Position numbers and translations under genes: made by a program
Notes under the pieces: model-generated
Seen by the model: the letters and a program-made list of their open reading frames with translations, nothing else
Told to the model about the DNA's origin: nothing
Database searches by the model: none
NCBI GenBank assembly: GCA_965249955.1
Contig: OZ252261.1
Coordinates: 3,472,001-3,536,000, forward strand
Reading direction: 5' to 3'
Origin: SB11 sp965249955
GTDB lineage: Bacteria > Bacteroidota > Bacteroidia > UBA8524
DNA length: 64,000 bases
Shown here: positions 34,750 through 43,543 of the stretch, piece after piece
Position numbering within the stretch: the first letter of the stretch is position 1
Layout of the letters: the number at the start of each line of letters is the position of its first letter

Positions 34750-35214
34750 TTATCTCTGTTCTGACACAAGGCTTTTGCGCATACAGATGCTGTTGTTAAG
34801 GTTTACATATACACCGTATTTCTCAGTAACTACATACCCTATTTTTTCATACAAAGCCACCGCTTCGGGTTGGTTGTCGCCTGTTTCTAGTATACTGGCA
34901 GTATACCCCAGTTCGGTAGCCCATTGTTCAAGGTTTTGCATTATTAATGCACCAACACCTTGTTTGCGGTTTTCAGGGCGAACAAACATTCGTTTTATCT
35001 CTATAGCTTTATCATCGTAAGGCTTAAAGCATCCGCAGCCAATGGGCGTTTTGCCATCGTATACCACAATAACAGTATCAATTCCATCCACCTTATTGTG
35101 GGGAGTGTACTGTTTTTGTATTTCTCCGTATTGCTCTGCTAGGTAATTGTTTAAGTCGATAACTAAAGTGCCAAAATCAATGTTTTGGCTGGTAGTGCGT
35201 TTTATAGTGTGCAT
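34750..35214 (-). CDS. GNAT-family N-acetyltransferase
   Basis: 154 residues. The acetyl-CoA-binding motif A is RMFVRPENRKQGVGALIMQNLEQWATELG, with ILETGDNQPEAVALYEKIGYV following, as in GNAT enzymes. The substrate is not known. It follows mutB by 16 nt and may be last in the methylmalonyl-CoA mutase operon. Confidence 0.88.
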   Translation of the reverse strand: MHTIKRTTSQNIDFGTLVIDLNNYLAEQYGEIQKQYTPHNKVDGIDTVIVVYDGKTPIGCGCFKPYDDKAIEIKRMFVRPENRKQGVGALIMQNLEQWATELGYTASILETGDNQPEAVALYEKIGYVVTEKYGVYVNLNNSICMRKSLVSEQR

Positions 35215-35230
35215 TCTTAAATCAGAAATT

Positions 35231-37357
35231 TTAATTCATCAATTTGTTAAGAATGTCTTGTGCAGCTTTGGCTATCACAGTGCCGGGGCCAAAAACGGCA
35301 GCAACACCTGCTTGGTATAAGAAGTCGTAATCCTGCTGTGGGATAACACCGCCAGCAATTACCATTATATCATCACGGCCGTGTTTTTTTAGTTCTTCTA
35401 TTACTTGAGGGACAAGTGTTTTATGTCCTGCTGCTAAGGAAGATACACCCAAAATATGAACGTCATTTTCTATGGCTTGTTTGGCTGCTTCGGCAGGGGT
35501 TTGGAATAGGGGGCCAATATCAACATCAAAGCCAATATCGGCAAAACTGGTAGCAATAACTTTTGCGCCTCTATCGTGTCCATCTTGCCCCATTTTGGCT
35601 ACCATAATACGGGGACGGCGACCTTCTTGCTTGGCAAATTCATCGGCCAATCGCTTAGCTTCTTTAAAGTCTTCGTTCATACTAATCTCTGACGAATATA
35701 CCCCTGAAATTGATTTTATAGTAGCTTGGTAGCGGCCATATACTTTTTCTAAGGCTGCTGATATCTCTCCCAGCGTTGCACGTTTACGGGCTGCATCAAC
35801 TGCTAAGGCTAAAAGGTTTCCGTTGCCTGTTTTGGCTGCATTGGTTAGTGCCTCAAGGGCAACTTGCACTTCATCAGCATTTCGTTCGGCTTTTAATTTT
35901 GCCAAACGCTCCAGCTGACTATTGCGAACTTTTGCGTTGTCAACTTCCAGTATATCAATAATTTGCTCATCTTCTGCAATGTATTGGTTTACCCCCACAA
36001 TAACGTCTTTACCGCTATCAATGCGGGCTTGTTTGCGGGCTGCGGCTTCTTCAATACGCATTTTTGGTACACCGGTTTCTATAGCTTTTGCCATACCGCC
36101 CAGTTGTTCCACTTCGTCCATCAATACCGATGCTTTTTGTATTAATTGATCGGTAAGGTATTCTACATAGTAGCTACCGCCCCAAGGGTCAACCACGTTG
36201 TTTATGCCTGTTTCTTGCTGTAAGTATATTTGGGTATTGCGTGCAATACGTGCCGAAAAATCGGTAGGCAAGGCAATAGCCTCATCTAAAGCATTGGTAT
36301 GCAACGATTGTGTGCCTCCTAGTGCAGCCGCCATTGCTTCGGCAGTGGTGCGCGCTACGTTGTTAAAAGGGTCTTGCTCGGTTAAACTCCATCCGCTGGT
36401 TTGGCAGTGGGTACGCAAAGCCATTGATTTTTTGTTTTGCGGATTAAATTGCTTTACTATATCTGACCATAATACGCGACCCGCACGCAGTTTGGCAATC
36501 TCCATAAAGTGATTCATGCCTATGCCCCAAAAAAATGAAAGACGAGGGGCAAAATCATCAATACCCAAACCTGCTTTTATACCTGTACGTATGTATTCTA
36601 AACCATCAGCAAGGGTATAGGCTAGTTCTATATCGGCAGTTGCACCTGCTTCGTGCATGTGGTAGCCGCTTATTGATATAGAATTGAATTTGGGCATATT
36701 CTGCGAAGTGAAGGCGAAAATATCGCCTATAATACGCATTGAAGCATCGGGAGGGTAGATGTAGGTGTTACGCACCATAAACTCTTTCAGGATGTCATTC
36801 TGAATAGTACCCGATAATTTTTCAATGCTAACGCCTTGTTCTTCGGCAGCAACGATATAAAAGGCCATAATGGGCAATACTGCGCCATTCATGGTCATAG
36901 ATACCGACATTTCATCAAGGGGAATTTGATCAAACAGTATTTTCATATCCAAAATACTGTCTATGGCCACACCTGCTTTACCTACATCGCCTACCACACG
37001 CTCGTGGTCGCTATCATAACCTCGGTGTGTGGCTAAATCAAAAGCAACTGAAAGTCCTTTTTGACCCGCGGCAAGGTTACGACGGTAAAATGCGTTTGAT
37101 TCTTCGGCGGTACTGAACCCTGCATATTGGCGTATCGTCCAAGGGCGTTGCAAATACATACTGCCATAAGGGCCACGCAAATAGGGGGGTATACCCGATT
37201 GGTAGTGAAGCGTAGGCAGTCCCTTAACATCCTGATGGGTAAAAGTAGGCTTTACCGCTATTCCTTCGGGTGTTTGCCAAGCGCTGCTTTCAGCTTTTCG
37301 CTGTTCAGGTTGGCGAGGGGTATTGTGAACTTTTACGTTGCTAAAATCTTTTCTCAT
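35231..37357 (-). CDS. mutB: Methylmalonyl-CoA mutase large (catalytic) subunit
   Basis: 708 residues. The N-terminal part is the substrate-binding TIM barrel (YLRGPYGSMYLQRPWTIRQYAGFSTAEESNAFYRRNLAAGQKGLSVAFDLATHRGYDSDH in family order). The C-terminal part is a cobalamin-binding domain with the DxHxxG motif at 592-597 (Asp592, His594 as cobalt ligand, Gly597). The enzyme interconverts (R)-methylmalonyl-CoA and succinyl-CoA using adenosylcobalamin, in propionate metabolism. mutA lies 61 nt upstream. No MeaB/ArgK chaperone gene is in the window. Confidence 0.97.
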   Translation of the reverse strand: MRKDFSNVKVHNTPRQPEQRKAESSAWQTPEGIAVKPTFTHQDVKGLPTLHYQSGIPPYLRGPYGSMYLQRPWTIRQYAGFSTAEESNAFYRRNLAAGQKGLSVAFDLATHRGYDSDHERVVGDVGKAGVAIDSILDMKILFDQIPLDEMSVSMTMNGAVLPIMAFYIVAAEEQGVSIEKLSGTIQNDILKEFMVRNTYIYPPDASMRIIGDIFAFTSQNMPKFNSISISGYHMHEAGATADIELAYTLADGLEYIRTGIKAGLGIDDFAPRLSFFWGIGMNHFMEIAKLRAGRVLWSDIVKQFNPQNKKSMALRTHCQTSGWSLTEQDPFNNVARTTAEAMAAALGGTQSLHTNALDEAIALPTDFSARIARNTQIYLQQETGINNVVDPWGGSYYVEYLTDQLIQKASVLMDEVEQLGGMAKAIETGVPKMRIEEAAARKQARIDSGKDVIVGVNQYIAEDEQIIDILEVDNAKVRNSQLERLAKLKAERNADEVQVALEALTNAAKTGNGNLLALAVDAARKRATLGEISAALEKVYGRYQATIKSISGVYSSEISMNEDFKEAKRLADEFAKQEGRRPRIMVAKMGQDGHDRGAKVIATSFADIGFDVDIGPLFQTPAEAAKQAIENDVHILGVSSLAAGHKTLVPQVIEELKKHGRDDIMVIAGGVIPQQDYDFLYQAGVAAVFGPGTVIAKAAQDILNKLMN

Positions 37358-37418
37358 GTAAATTGCTTTTGGCGGTTAGCCTTTGGCTATTATTAGTATT
37401 GAGAGTCTCTTTATTAAA

Positions 37419-38672
37419 CTATTCTTGCCCTAAACGCTCTTGCTCAGCTTTGGCTGCAAAACGGTGTAGCGGAAATAATTTATTATCTGCCAGTTGCGTA
37501 GGCTCTATTTCGTCTTTCATTTTCTCGTTGGCGTTAGGGTATTTGTTCACGCCCAGTATCACTTGTTTGCCTTCATCTACCAATTGTTGGGTGGCTTGGG
37601 CTTGTTTGGCAACAGTTTCTTGCAAAAAGCCGCTTTGTATACCTGCTATCCAGCCGCCTTTGGCTTCTATCTCTTTAAATAACTCCCAGCTTTTAGTGGC
37701 TATTTCATTACTTAAACTTTCAATATAGTAACTGCCGTGTGCTGCATCGGCTACTTTATCAAGGTATGCTTCTTTTTTAAGTACCAATTGTATGTTGCGG
37801 GCAATACGTGCCGAAAAATCATTAGGTCGCTTAAATAGCAAATCATACGGATACACATACAAAGCATCGCAACCGCCAATAACCGCTGCCATAGCCTCGG
37901 TACCAGTGCGTAGTATGTTGTTGTTGTAATCGTATATGGTGGTATTGTTCAGGGCAGTTTCGCATTGTAATGTTACGGTTTCATTTGCCCCATATTGCTG
38001 TGCTAAAAGTGCATATAGTTTTCGCACGGCACGTAGTTTGGCAATTTCAAAAAAATAATCGCTGCCAACAGCAAGGTTTAGGGTAAGTTGTTGTACTCCT
38101 AAGTTCAAATACTCGTTGGCGTGCGCCAATGTAAGCGCTATTTCTGTGCAAGTATTCGCCCCTGCATTGTGGTAGGGTGCAGCATCAACCAAATAAGTTG
38201 TATTTGACTTATCAATGGTATTTGATATAGAGTTACATTCTCCATTTTCAGCCAAAACCATAAGGGTATCAACATATACTTTTGATGATGAAGGAATAAA
38301 TCCTTTTGCCCATAAAGTAGTTGTTTGTGAGGGTGTTAGTTGGTCAATGACCGATTCGTCATTAATTGTAAATGCAACCTCTTCAGTGCCTTTGTCTATT
38401 ACATTTTGAACTATTTGTTCTGCATTGCTAGCATTACTAATAGCTATACGTTCTTGTATAGTCCATCCTTGTTTTGCGGTGCTAATAGGTGTTAAATTTT
38501 TACCCTCAATATCGTCAAGGGTATAATAGGGTTGCACAGGTACACCCTCGGCAGTGGTTTTATACAGTGCAGCAAAAGCCTCTTCGCCCTTTACCTCTTT
38601 AATTACCTGTTTTTTCCAAGCATCAAAGTCGGCAGGTTCAAAAGCATTGTATATGCTTTGGCTTTGTGGCAT
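37419..38672 (-). CDS. mutA: Methylmalonyl-CoA mutase small (beta) subunit
   Basis: 417 residues, colinear with the N-terminal barrel of the large subunit but without the cobalamin-binding domain, as expected of the non-catalytic partner of an alpha/beta mutase. Recognisable segments include FEPADFDAWKKQV, DFSARIARNIQLVLKKEAYLDKVADAAHGSYYIESL and the tail QVILGVNKYPNANE. It pairs with mutB (61 nt downstream). The upstream membrane-protein gene is separated by only 2 nt, so the three are one operon. Confidence 0.94.
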   Translation of the reverse strand: MPQSQSIYNAFEPADFDAWKKQVIKEVKGEEAFAALYKTTAEGVPVQPYYTLDDIEGKNLTPISTAKQGWTIQERIAISNASNAEQIVQNVIDKGTEEVAFTINDESVIDQLTPSQTTTLWAKGFIPSSSKVYVDTLMVLAENGECNSISNTIDKSNTTYLVDAAPYHNAGANTCTEIALTLAHANEYLNLGVQQLTLNLAVGSDYFFEIAKLRAVRKLYALLAQQYGANETVTLQCETALNNTTIYDYNNNILRTGTEAMAAVIGGCDALYVYPYDLLFKRPNDFSARIARNIQLVLKKEAYLDKVADAAHGSYYIESLSNEIATKSWELFKEIEAKGGWIAGIQSGFLQETVAKQAQATQQLVDEGKQVILGVNKYPNANEKMKDEIEPTQLADNKLFPLHRFAAKAEQERLGQE

Positions 38673-38674
38673 AA

Positions 38675-39211
38675 TTAAAAATCAAAAATCAGTTTAAATT
38701 CTTTCTTTAAGAAGTTGATAGCCTTATCGGTAGGTACTTCTTCGCGACGTATTACTTCTTCTAATATTGCTTTGCTCAAATCTACTCCCATTGAGTTTGA
38801 GTCTAGCTTAGCAAGGCTTTCATTTATCAAGCGAATCATTTCGTCTTTTACCACCTTTAGTACTTGCCACGATTGTGGAGAAACATACAACTGTTGTGCT
38901 AAGTTGTGGTTAAACTCGTCGTTTATAGTTGTAATTAAAAAAGTTTTGTATGCCGATGCTGTTGCGTTAGGTTGGTTGGTACGCAATAGTAAGTTGCTAG
39001 GGTTAATGCGTTCAAGGTAAATGGTTAGTCTTTCGTAGGCTTGTATTTTGGCCGGCAGCATACCTTTTCGGTTTTGTTGTCTAAACTCAAGCAAACGTTG
39101 CTCGTAATGGTTGTCGAGCATTTTTTTGAGGGTAAAATAGCTTACTAAAAATACTACCACTGCGGGTAGGATAAACTTAAAAATATCGATAAAGATGCTT
39201 AATGAATCCAT
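38675..39211 (-). CDS. Hypothetical membrane-anchored protein upstream of mutA
   Basis: 178 residues from the ATG at 39211. One N-terminal transmembrane helix (IFKFILPAVVVFLVSYFTL) is followed by a soluble helical domain that begins with an LPAKIQAYERLTIYLERINPSNLLLR segment. I do not recognise a named family with certainty, although this type of protein recurs next to mutA in Bacteroidota, to my memory. Only 2 nt separate its stop from the mutA start. Role unknown. Confidence 0.7.
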   Translation of the reverse strand: MDSLSIFIDIFKFILPAVVVFLVSYFTLKKMLDNHYEQRLLEFRQQNRKGMLPAKIQAYERLTIYLERINPSNLLLRTNQPNATASAYKTFLITTINDEFNHNLAQQLYVSPQSWQVLKVVKDEMIRLINESLAKLDSNSMGVDLSKAILEEVIRREEVPTDKAINFLKKEFKLIFDF

Positions 39212-39329
39212 GTGTAGTTTTTTAAAAGGCCGTAAAATTAAAAAATTATAGCGAGTGTGCAATTTGAACGTGTCAACATCTGAAAAATTGTCGTTTTTTA
39301 AACACACCGGCAATTTGCACACTTTTTGC

Positions 39330-39337
39330 GATATTTG
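39330..39337 (+). promoter_or_regulatory. -7 box of the IscA-like gene
   Basis: GATATTTG (one mismatch to TAnnTTTG) lies 29 nt before the ATG at 39367. It argues against the GTG start at 39337. Confidence 0.4.
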
Positions 39338-39366
39338 TGCTAAATACTATATGTATAGCGAAAAAG

Positions 39367-39729
39367 ATGGAAGTGATAGAGAAAACCAAAATAGTAAATA
39401 ATGCGCCGATAAGTTTTACTGAAGGAGCTAAAAACGAGTTGATGCGATTGATAAAAACTTTAAGTATTAGCGAAGAGCAGGGGTTGCGTATTGGTGTAAA
39501 AGGCGGAGGATGCTCGGGTATGTCGTACTTATTAGCGTTTGATAATAAAGAAGACGATGATAGCGTATACCTTACTGAAGGAATAAAAGTTTTGATAAAA
39601 AAAGCCCATTTAATGTATTTGGTAGGTATGCAAGTAGACTGGGAAGATGGGTTAAACAATAAGGGGTTCACTTTTAGCAACCCCAATGCAGCAAGCACTT
39701 GTGGCTGTGGAGAGTCATTTTCAACTTAA
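39367..39729 (+). CDS. A-type iron-sulfur cluster carrier (IscA/SufA/HesB family)
   Basis: 120 residues. The three conserved cysteines are present: Cys49 in GGGCSG and Cys112/Cys114 in TCGCG near the C-terminus. They hold and transfer Fe-S clusters. The ATG at 39367 is used because the A-type fold begins ISFTEGAKNEL shortly after it. A cysteine desulfurase is found further on at 46.8 kb but is not linked in an operon. Confidence 0.92.
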   Translation: MEVIEKTKIVNNAPISFTEGAKNELMRLIKTLSISEEQGLRIGVKGGGCSGMSYLLAFDNKEDDDSVYLTEGIKVLIKKAHLMYLVGMQVDWEDGLNNKGFTFSNPNAASTCGCGESFST

Positions 39730-39926
39730 TTGCTTTTATTGGAATAAAACCTAGCTCAGAAAACGTTACTTAGTTACATTATATATAGCTCTTACATGAG
39801 CTAACAACTCTAATTAGTATAGATAGTTTCTTTTCATCGAAACAAAAGGCATAATAGTAGATAAAAGTATTACCCTATTGGTAGTTTTTTGCCATCTTTG
39901 ATTGCACAATATAGCTATACAATCCA

Positions 39927-41165
39927 TTGAATTTTAGAGATACTGTAAAACTTGCTTTTAACTCCATACGCATCAGCAAGGTGCGTACCTTTATTACCAG
40001 TGCTATTATTGCCATTGGTATAATGTCGCTAGTGGGTATACTATCGTCAATAGACGCTATGAAAAGCTACCTCAGTCAAAGTTTTAGCGAAATGGGAGCA
40101 AACTCTTTTAACATAAAAAACAGAGGAAATCAATTGCATTTTGGCGGCCCCGGAAGGCGCAAGAAGCCCTATAAAAATATAACTTTTGAGGAAGCAATAG
40201 AGTTTAAAAAAGAGTATGCTTTTGATGCAACAGTTGCTACATCAGTTAATGCAGCATTTTCGGCCACAGTAAAATACTTATCAAACAAAACCAATCCCAA
40301 TTCAGTAGTTATTGGTGTAGATGAAAACTATCTGGGCGTGTCAGGCTACAAGCTTGCTCAAGGCCGTAACATTACCCCCGCCGATTTAGAATCATCAACA
40401 CCTGTAGCTGTTATAGGTTCAGATATACAATCAAAGTTATTTACCAATAAAGAGAGCCCAATTGATAAAGAAATTTCAATTGGGGGCATAAAAATGCGAG
40501 TAGTGGGTGTATTGGAGTCGAAAGGGAACTCAGCAGGTTTTGGTGGTGGTGATAAATTGGTATATGTTCCGCTAACTTTTGCCAAAAGCCGAATGGGTAC
40601 GGCAAACTCATCGTTTTTGATAACCGTACAAGTTGCGGGTACTGAAATGTTAGACAATGCCATGGGAGAGGCTGAAGGTAAATTTAGAACAATACGTCGT
40701 ATACATCCGCTTGAGGATGATAATTTTGAGATGACAAAGAGTGACGGATTGGCGCAAGACTTAATTAAAAACTTAAGTATGCTAACGTGGGCGGCAAATA
40801 TAATTGGAGCCATAACCCTTTTCGGCTCGCTTATTGCCTTAATGAATATAATGCTGGTAACAGTAACGGAGCGAACACGCGAAATTGGTATACGAAAATC
40901 ATTAGGAGCCACAAAGGCTACTATACGCAAACAGTTTTTATATGAGGCTATAACAATTAGTCTTTTAGGTGGTTTTTGTGGGATATTCTTAGGTCTATTA
41001 GTTGGTAATGGTATATCTGCAGCTTTAGGGGTGGGTTTTATAGCCCCCTGGCAGTGGGTGATATTAGCAGTAATTATATCTGTTCTTGTAGGGATAGCCG
41101 GAGGTTATTACCCTGCTAAAAAGGCTGCACAGCTTGATCCTATTGAGGCTTTGCGATTTGAATAA
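39927..41165 (+). CDS. MacB-type ABC transporter permease
   Basis: 412 residues with TTG as the likely start. One N-terminal transmembrane helix (KVRTFITSAIIAIGIMSLVGIL) is followed by a periplasmic MacB_PCD-type domain and three C-terminal helices with the FtsX signature (LIALMNIMLVTVTERTREIGIRKSLGATKATIRKQFLYEAI). The ATPase partner is not adjacent. Such permeases couple ATP hydrolysis to movement of lipoproteins, peptides or toxins out of the inner membrane. Confidence 0.9.
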   Translation: MNFRDTVKLAFNSIRISKVRTFITSAIIAIGIMSLVGILSSIDAMKSYLSQSFSEMGANSFNIKNRGNQLHFGGPGRRKKPYKNITFEEAIEFKKEYAFDATVATSVNAAFSATVKYLSNKTNPNSVVIGVDENYLGVSGYKLAQGRNITPADLESSTPVAVIGSDIQSKLFTNKESPIDKEISIGGIKMRVVGVLESKGNSAGFGGGDKLVYVPLTFAKSRMGTANSSFLITVQVAGTEMLDNAMGEAEGKFRTIRRIHPLEDDNFEMTKSDGLAQDLIKNLSMLTWAANIIGAITLFGSLIALMNIMLVTVTERTREIGIRKSLGATKATIRKQFLYEAITISLLGGFCGIFLGLLVGNGISAALGVGFIAPWQWVILAVIISVLVGIAGGYYPAKKAAQLDPIEALRFE

Positions 41166-41193
41166 TCAATACTTTTTTTACGTTTTTTCCTCG

Positions 41194-41201
41194 TACTTTT
41201 G
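41194..41201 (+). promoter_or_regulatory. -7 box of the desaturase gene
   Basis: TACTTTTG lies 23 nt before the ATG at 41225 and just after the permease stop; preceded by T-rich sequence. Confidence 0.55.
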
Positions 41202-41224
41202 CAGCGTTAATAATTTTAACCCAA

Positions 41225-42301
41225 ATGGCAGTAGTAAGATTTAACAATTCTAACACCGAGTTTTTTACCACATTACGCAAGCGCGTAGACAATTATTTTA
41301 ACGAAGCTAAAATTACCCCATCGGGTAACTTTAAACTTTACCTTAAAACAATTATTTTATTTTCAACCCTTATAGCCAACTATATAATTCTTGCCTTTTT
41401 CACACCCCCACAAGTATGGGTTAGCGTGTTATTGTGCATTTTGTTAGGCTTTAACTTTGCAGCTATTGGCTTTAATGTAATGCACGATGGCGGGCATGGC
41501 AGCTACTCTAATAACAAGATTATCAATAAAATTATGGCATTCTCACTAAACCTTTTAGGTGGTAGTGCCTATATATGGAACTTGAAACACAATGTAAACC
41601 ACCATACTTTTACCAATATTGAAGGTATGGATGATGATATTGACATTAAACCTTTTATACGTGTACATGCTGATCAGCCAAAATATTGGTTTCACCGTTT
41701 TCAGCATTTTTACTTTATGGCTCTTTACGGCTTAACGTATTTGTTTTGGATATTTTATCAAGACTTTAAAAAGTATTTTTTGAGCCGTGTATCAGAACAC
41801 ACACCAATGCGTAAAATGAGCATTAGAGACCACATTAACTTTTGGATGTCTAAAGTAATTCATATTGGTATTTTTATAGTTATACCTATATACACTGTGG
41901 GTGTTGTTAATTTCATTATTGGGTATTCAATAATGTCTATAACTACGGGTATTTTAATAGCAGTAGTATTTCAATTGGCACATGTTGTTGAAGAAGCTGA
42001 TTTTAAATCTCCTAATGAAGATAAAAAAGTTAGTGTGCAAGATGAGTGGGCTGTGCACCAAATAAATACTACAGTAAATTTTGCAACAAAAAGCAAAACA
42101 CTTAGTTGGTTATTGGGAGGCTTAAACTTCCAGATTGAGCACCACTTGTTCCCTAAAATTAGCCACGTACACTACCCTAATATTAGTAAGATTGTACGCG
42201 AAACTTGTAAGGAGTTTAATATAGCTTATAATGAGTTTCCTACTATGTTGTCAGCATTCGTTTCTCATGCAAAACACATGAAAACAGCTGGTGTAGCATA
42301 A
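41225..42301 (+). CDS. Front-end-type fatty acid (acyl-CoA/acyl-lipid) desaturase
   Basis: 358 residues, an integral-membrane di-iron desaturase. The three histidine boxes are HDGGH (87-91), HNVNHH (122-127) and QIEHH (303-307). The Q in place of H in the third box is typical of front-end (delta-5/delta-6) desaturases, though no fused cytochrome b5 domain is present. Four transmembrane segments flank the boxes. It likely adjusts membrane fluidity or makes polyunsaturated fatty acids. Confidence 0.9.
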   Translation: MAVVRFNNSNTEFFTTLRKRVDNYFNEAKITPSGNFKLYLKTIILFSTLIANYIILAFFTPPQVWVSVLLCILLGFNFAAIGFNVMHDGGHGSYSNNKIINKIMAFSLNLLGGSAYIWNLKHNVNHHTFTNIEGMDDDIDIKPFIRVHADQPKYWFHRFQHFYFMALYGLTYLFWIFYQDFKKYFLSRVSEHTPMRKMSIRDHINFWMSKVIHIGIFIVIPIYTVGVVNFIIGYSIMSITTGILIAVVFQLAHVVEEADFKSPNEDKKVSVQDEWAVHQINTTVNFATKSKTLSWLLGGLNFQIEHHLFPKISHVHYPNISKIVRETCKEFNIAYNEFPTMLSAFVSHAKHMKTAGVA

Positions 42302-42324
42302 TAAAAGTATTTAAGTTAAAAGTT

Positions 42325-42362
42325 AAACCCTTTACTATTATAAAAATAGTAAAGGGTTTTTA
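42325..42362 (+). terminator. Terminator of the desaturase gene
   Basis: A 14-bp perfect stem AAACCCTTTACTAT/ATAGTAAAGGGTTT with a 7-nt loop followed by T5. It ends only 5-12 nt before the next gene's start. Confidence 0.85.
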
Positions 42363-42373
42363 TATTTATGACA

Positions 42374-42913
42374 ATGAAAAAAATTCTTCTAATGTCGGAC
42401 ACTCATGGGTTTTTAGACCAAAAAATGGTGAAACACATTGAGGCTGCTGATGAAGTATGGCACGCGGGCGATTGGGGTACAATTGCCGTTAGTGATTATA
42501 TAAAGAAACTGAAACCGCTGCGCGGAGTATGGGGCAATATTGACGACCACGATATACGCACCGAACACCCGTTGCATAATCGTTTTGATTGTGAAGGGAT
42601 GGATGTGTGGATTACGCACATTGGTGGTTATCCGGGTAAATACTCGCCTGCAATACGTGAAGATTTAACCAAAAACCCACCACAACTATTTATCTGTGGA
42701 CACTCGCACATATTAAAGGTGGTGCGCGACCCTCAATTGGGTTTACTGCATATTAACCCGGGTGCGGCAGGTATAAAAGGCTTTCATGCTATACGCACTA
42801 TGATACGTTTTAAAGTTGATGCAGGAAAACTGTTTGATGTAGAAGCTATTGAGCTAGGGCATCGGGGCGACTTGGCTAATCTTGATGGCGCAATACTTAC
42901 AGGTATGAGTTAA
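42374..42913 (+). CDS. YfcE/MJ0936-type metallophosphoesterase
   Basis: 179 residues from the ATG at 42374 (an ATG two codons upstream is also possible). The metal-binding motifs of the calcineurin-like fold appear in order: MSDTHG, HAGDWG, GNIDDHD and CGHSH. Such enzymes are phosphodiesterases with cyclic nucleotides or model esters as substrates. It is convergent with a DUF1572 gene, and the two stop codons overlap by sharing the bases TTAA. Confidence 0.9.
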   Translation: MKKILLMSDTHGFLDQKMVKHIEAADEVWHAGDWGTIAVSDYIKKLKPLRGVWGNIDDHDIRTEHPLHNRFDCEGMDVWITHIGGYPGKYSPAIREDLTKNPPQLFICGHSHILKVVRDPQLGLLHINPGAAGIKGFHAIRTMIRFKVDAGKLFDVEAIELGHRGDLANLDGAILTGMS

Positions 42914-43473
42914 GGTTTTAGCTCATCATCTGTAAAATGACGGCGAGCTTTTTCTTGTTCAAATTTTTTAGCATTAAATTGTGTAGATTGATTTCGAGGA
43001 ATGGACAGACTGCTCCAGTCACTATTTTTTATCATCTTAGCTATATACACTATTTGCCCTACATGGTATGGGTAGTGGGGTAATTGTCTATTAACGGCCT
43101 CCATAATAGTATGTCCGTCATTACGTATATATATTACCTTGTCCAAATCAGCATCTGTGATGCTGTTTAGTGCATTTATAAGGCAATTCCAGCCTTCTTC
43201 CCATTTTTCCAGTAGCTCAGTTTTATTTTTTATATCGTTTTCAAACTCAGCATCACGTTTGCGCCAAGGTTTTTCACCATCAGTAGTTAAAAAATCAGTC
43301 CATCGGCTCATCATATTACCCCATAAATGTTTTACCACTATGGCAATGCTATTACTTTCGCTATTGTATTGCCAGTGTATAGCCTCTTCATCAAGCTGGG
43401 CAAATGTTTTATCTCCCAGTTGTTTGTAATACAAAAACTGTTTTTTTATACTGTTAAGATAGCTGTTTTCCAT
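42910..43473 (-). CDS. DUF1572 (DinB-like) protein
   Basis: 187 residues of the DinB-like superfamily. DUF1572 features are VKHLWGNMMSRWTDFL and the QLPHYPYHVGQIVYIAKMI segment, whose histidines are presumed metal ligands. Function is unknown. The gene has a perfect -7 box 5 nt upstream of its ATG. Confidence 0.85.
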   Translation of the reverse strand: MENSYLNSIKKQFLYYKQLGDKTFAQLDEEAIHWQYNSESNSIAIVVKHLWGNMMSRWTDFLTTDGEKPWRKRDAEFENDIKNKTELLEKWEEGWNCLINALNSITDADLDKVIYIRNDGHTIMEAVNRQLPHYPYHVGQIVYIAKMIKNSDWSSLSIPRNQSTQFNAKKFEQEKARRHFTDDELKP

Positions 43474-43478
43474 AGTTG

Positions 43479-43513
43479 CAAAAATACAAAAAGCGGCACA
43501 ATGGCCGCTTTTT
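43479..43513 (-). promoter_or_regulatory. Fused terminator and promoter between the tyrosinase and DUF1572 genes
   Basis: Read on the minus strand, the hairpin AAAAAGCGGC/GCCGCTTTTT (43488-43513) ends the tyrosinase transcript, and its T-tract runs straight into the -7 box TATTTTTG (43479-43486) of DUF1572, five bases before that gene's ATG. Confidence 0.65.
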
Positions 43514-43543
43514 GTTGAATTCTAAAAGTATATGCTCTAATGG

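Noticed and set aside
39212..39322. 37-residue extension of the membrane protein upstream of mutA
   Set aside because: Runs into the divergent promoter region; the membrane helix follows the ATG at 39211.
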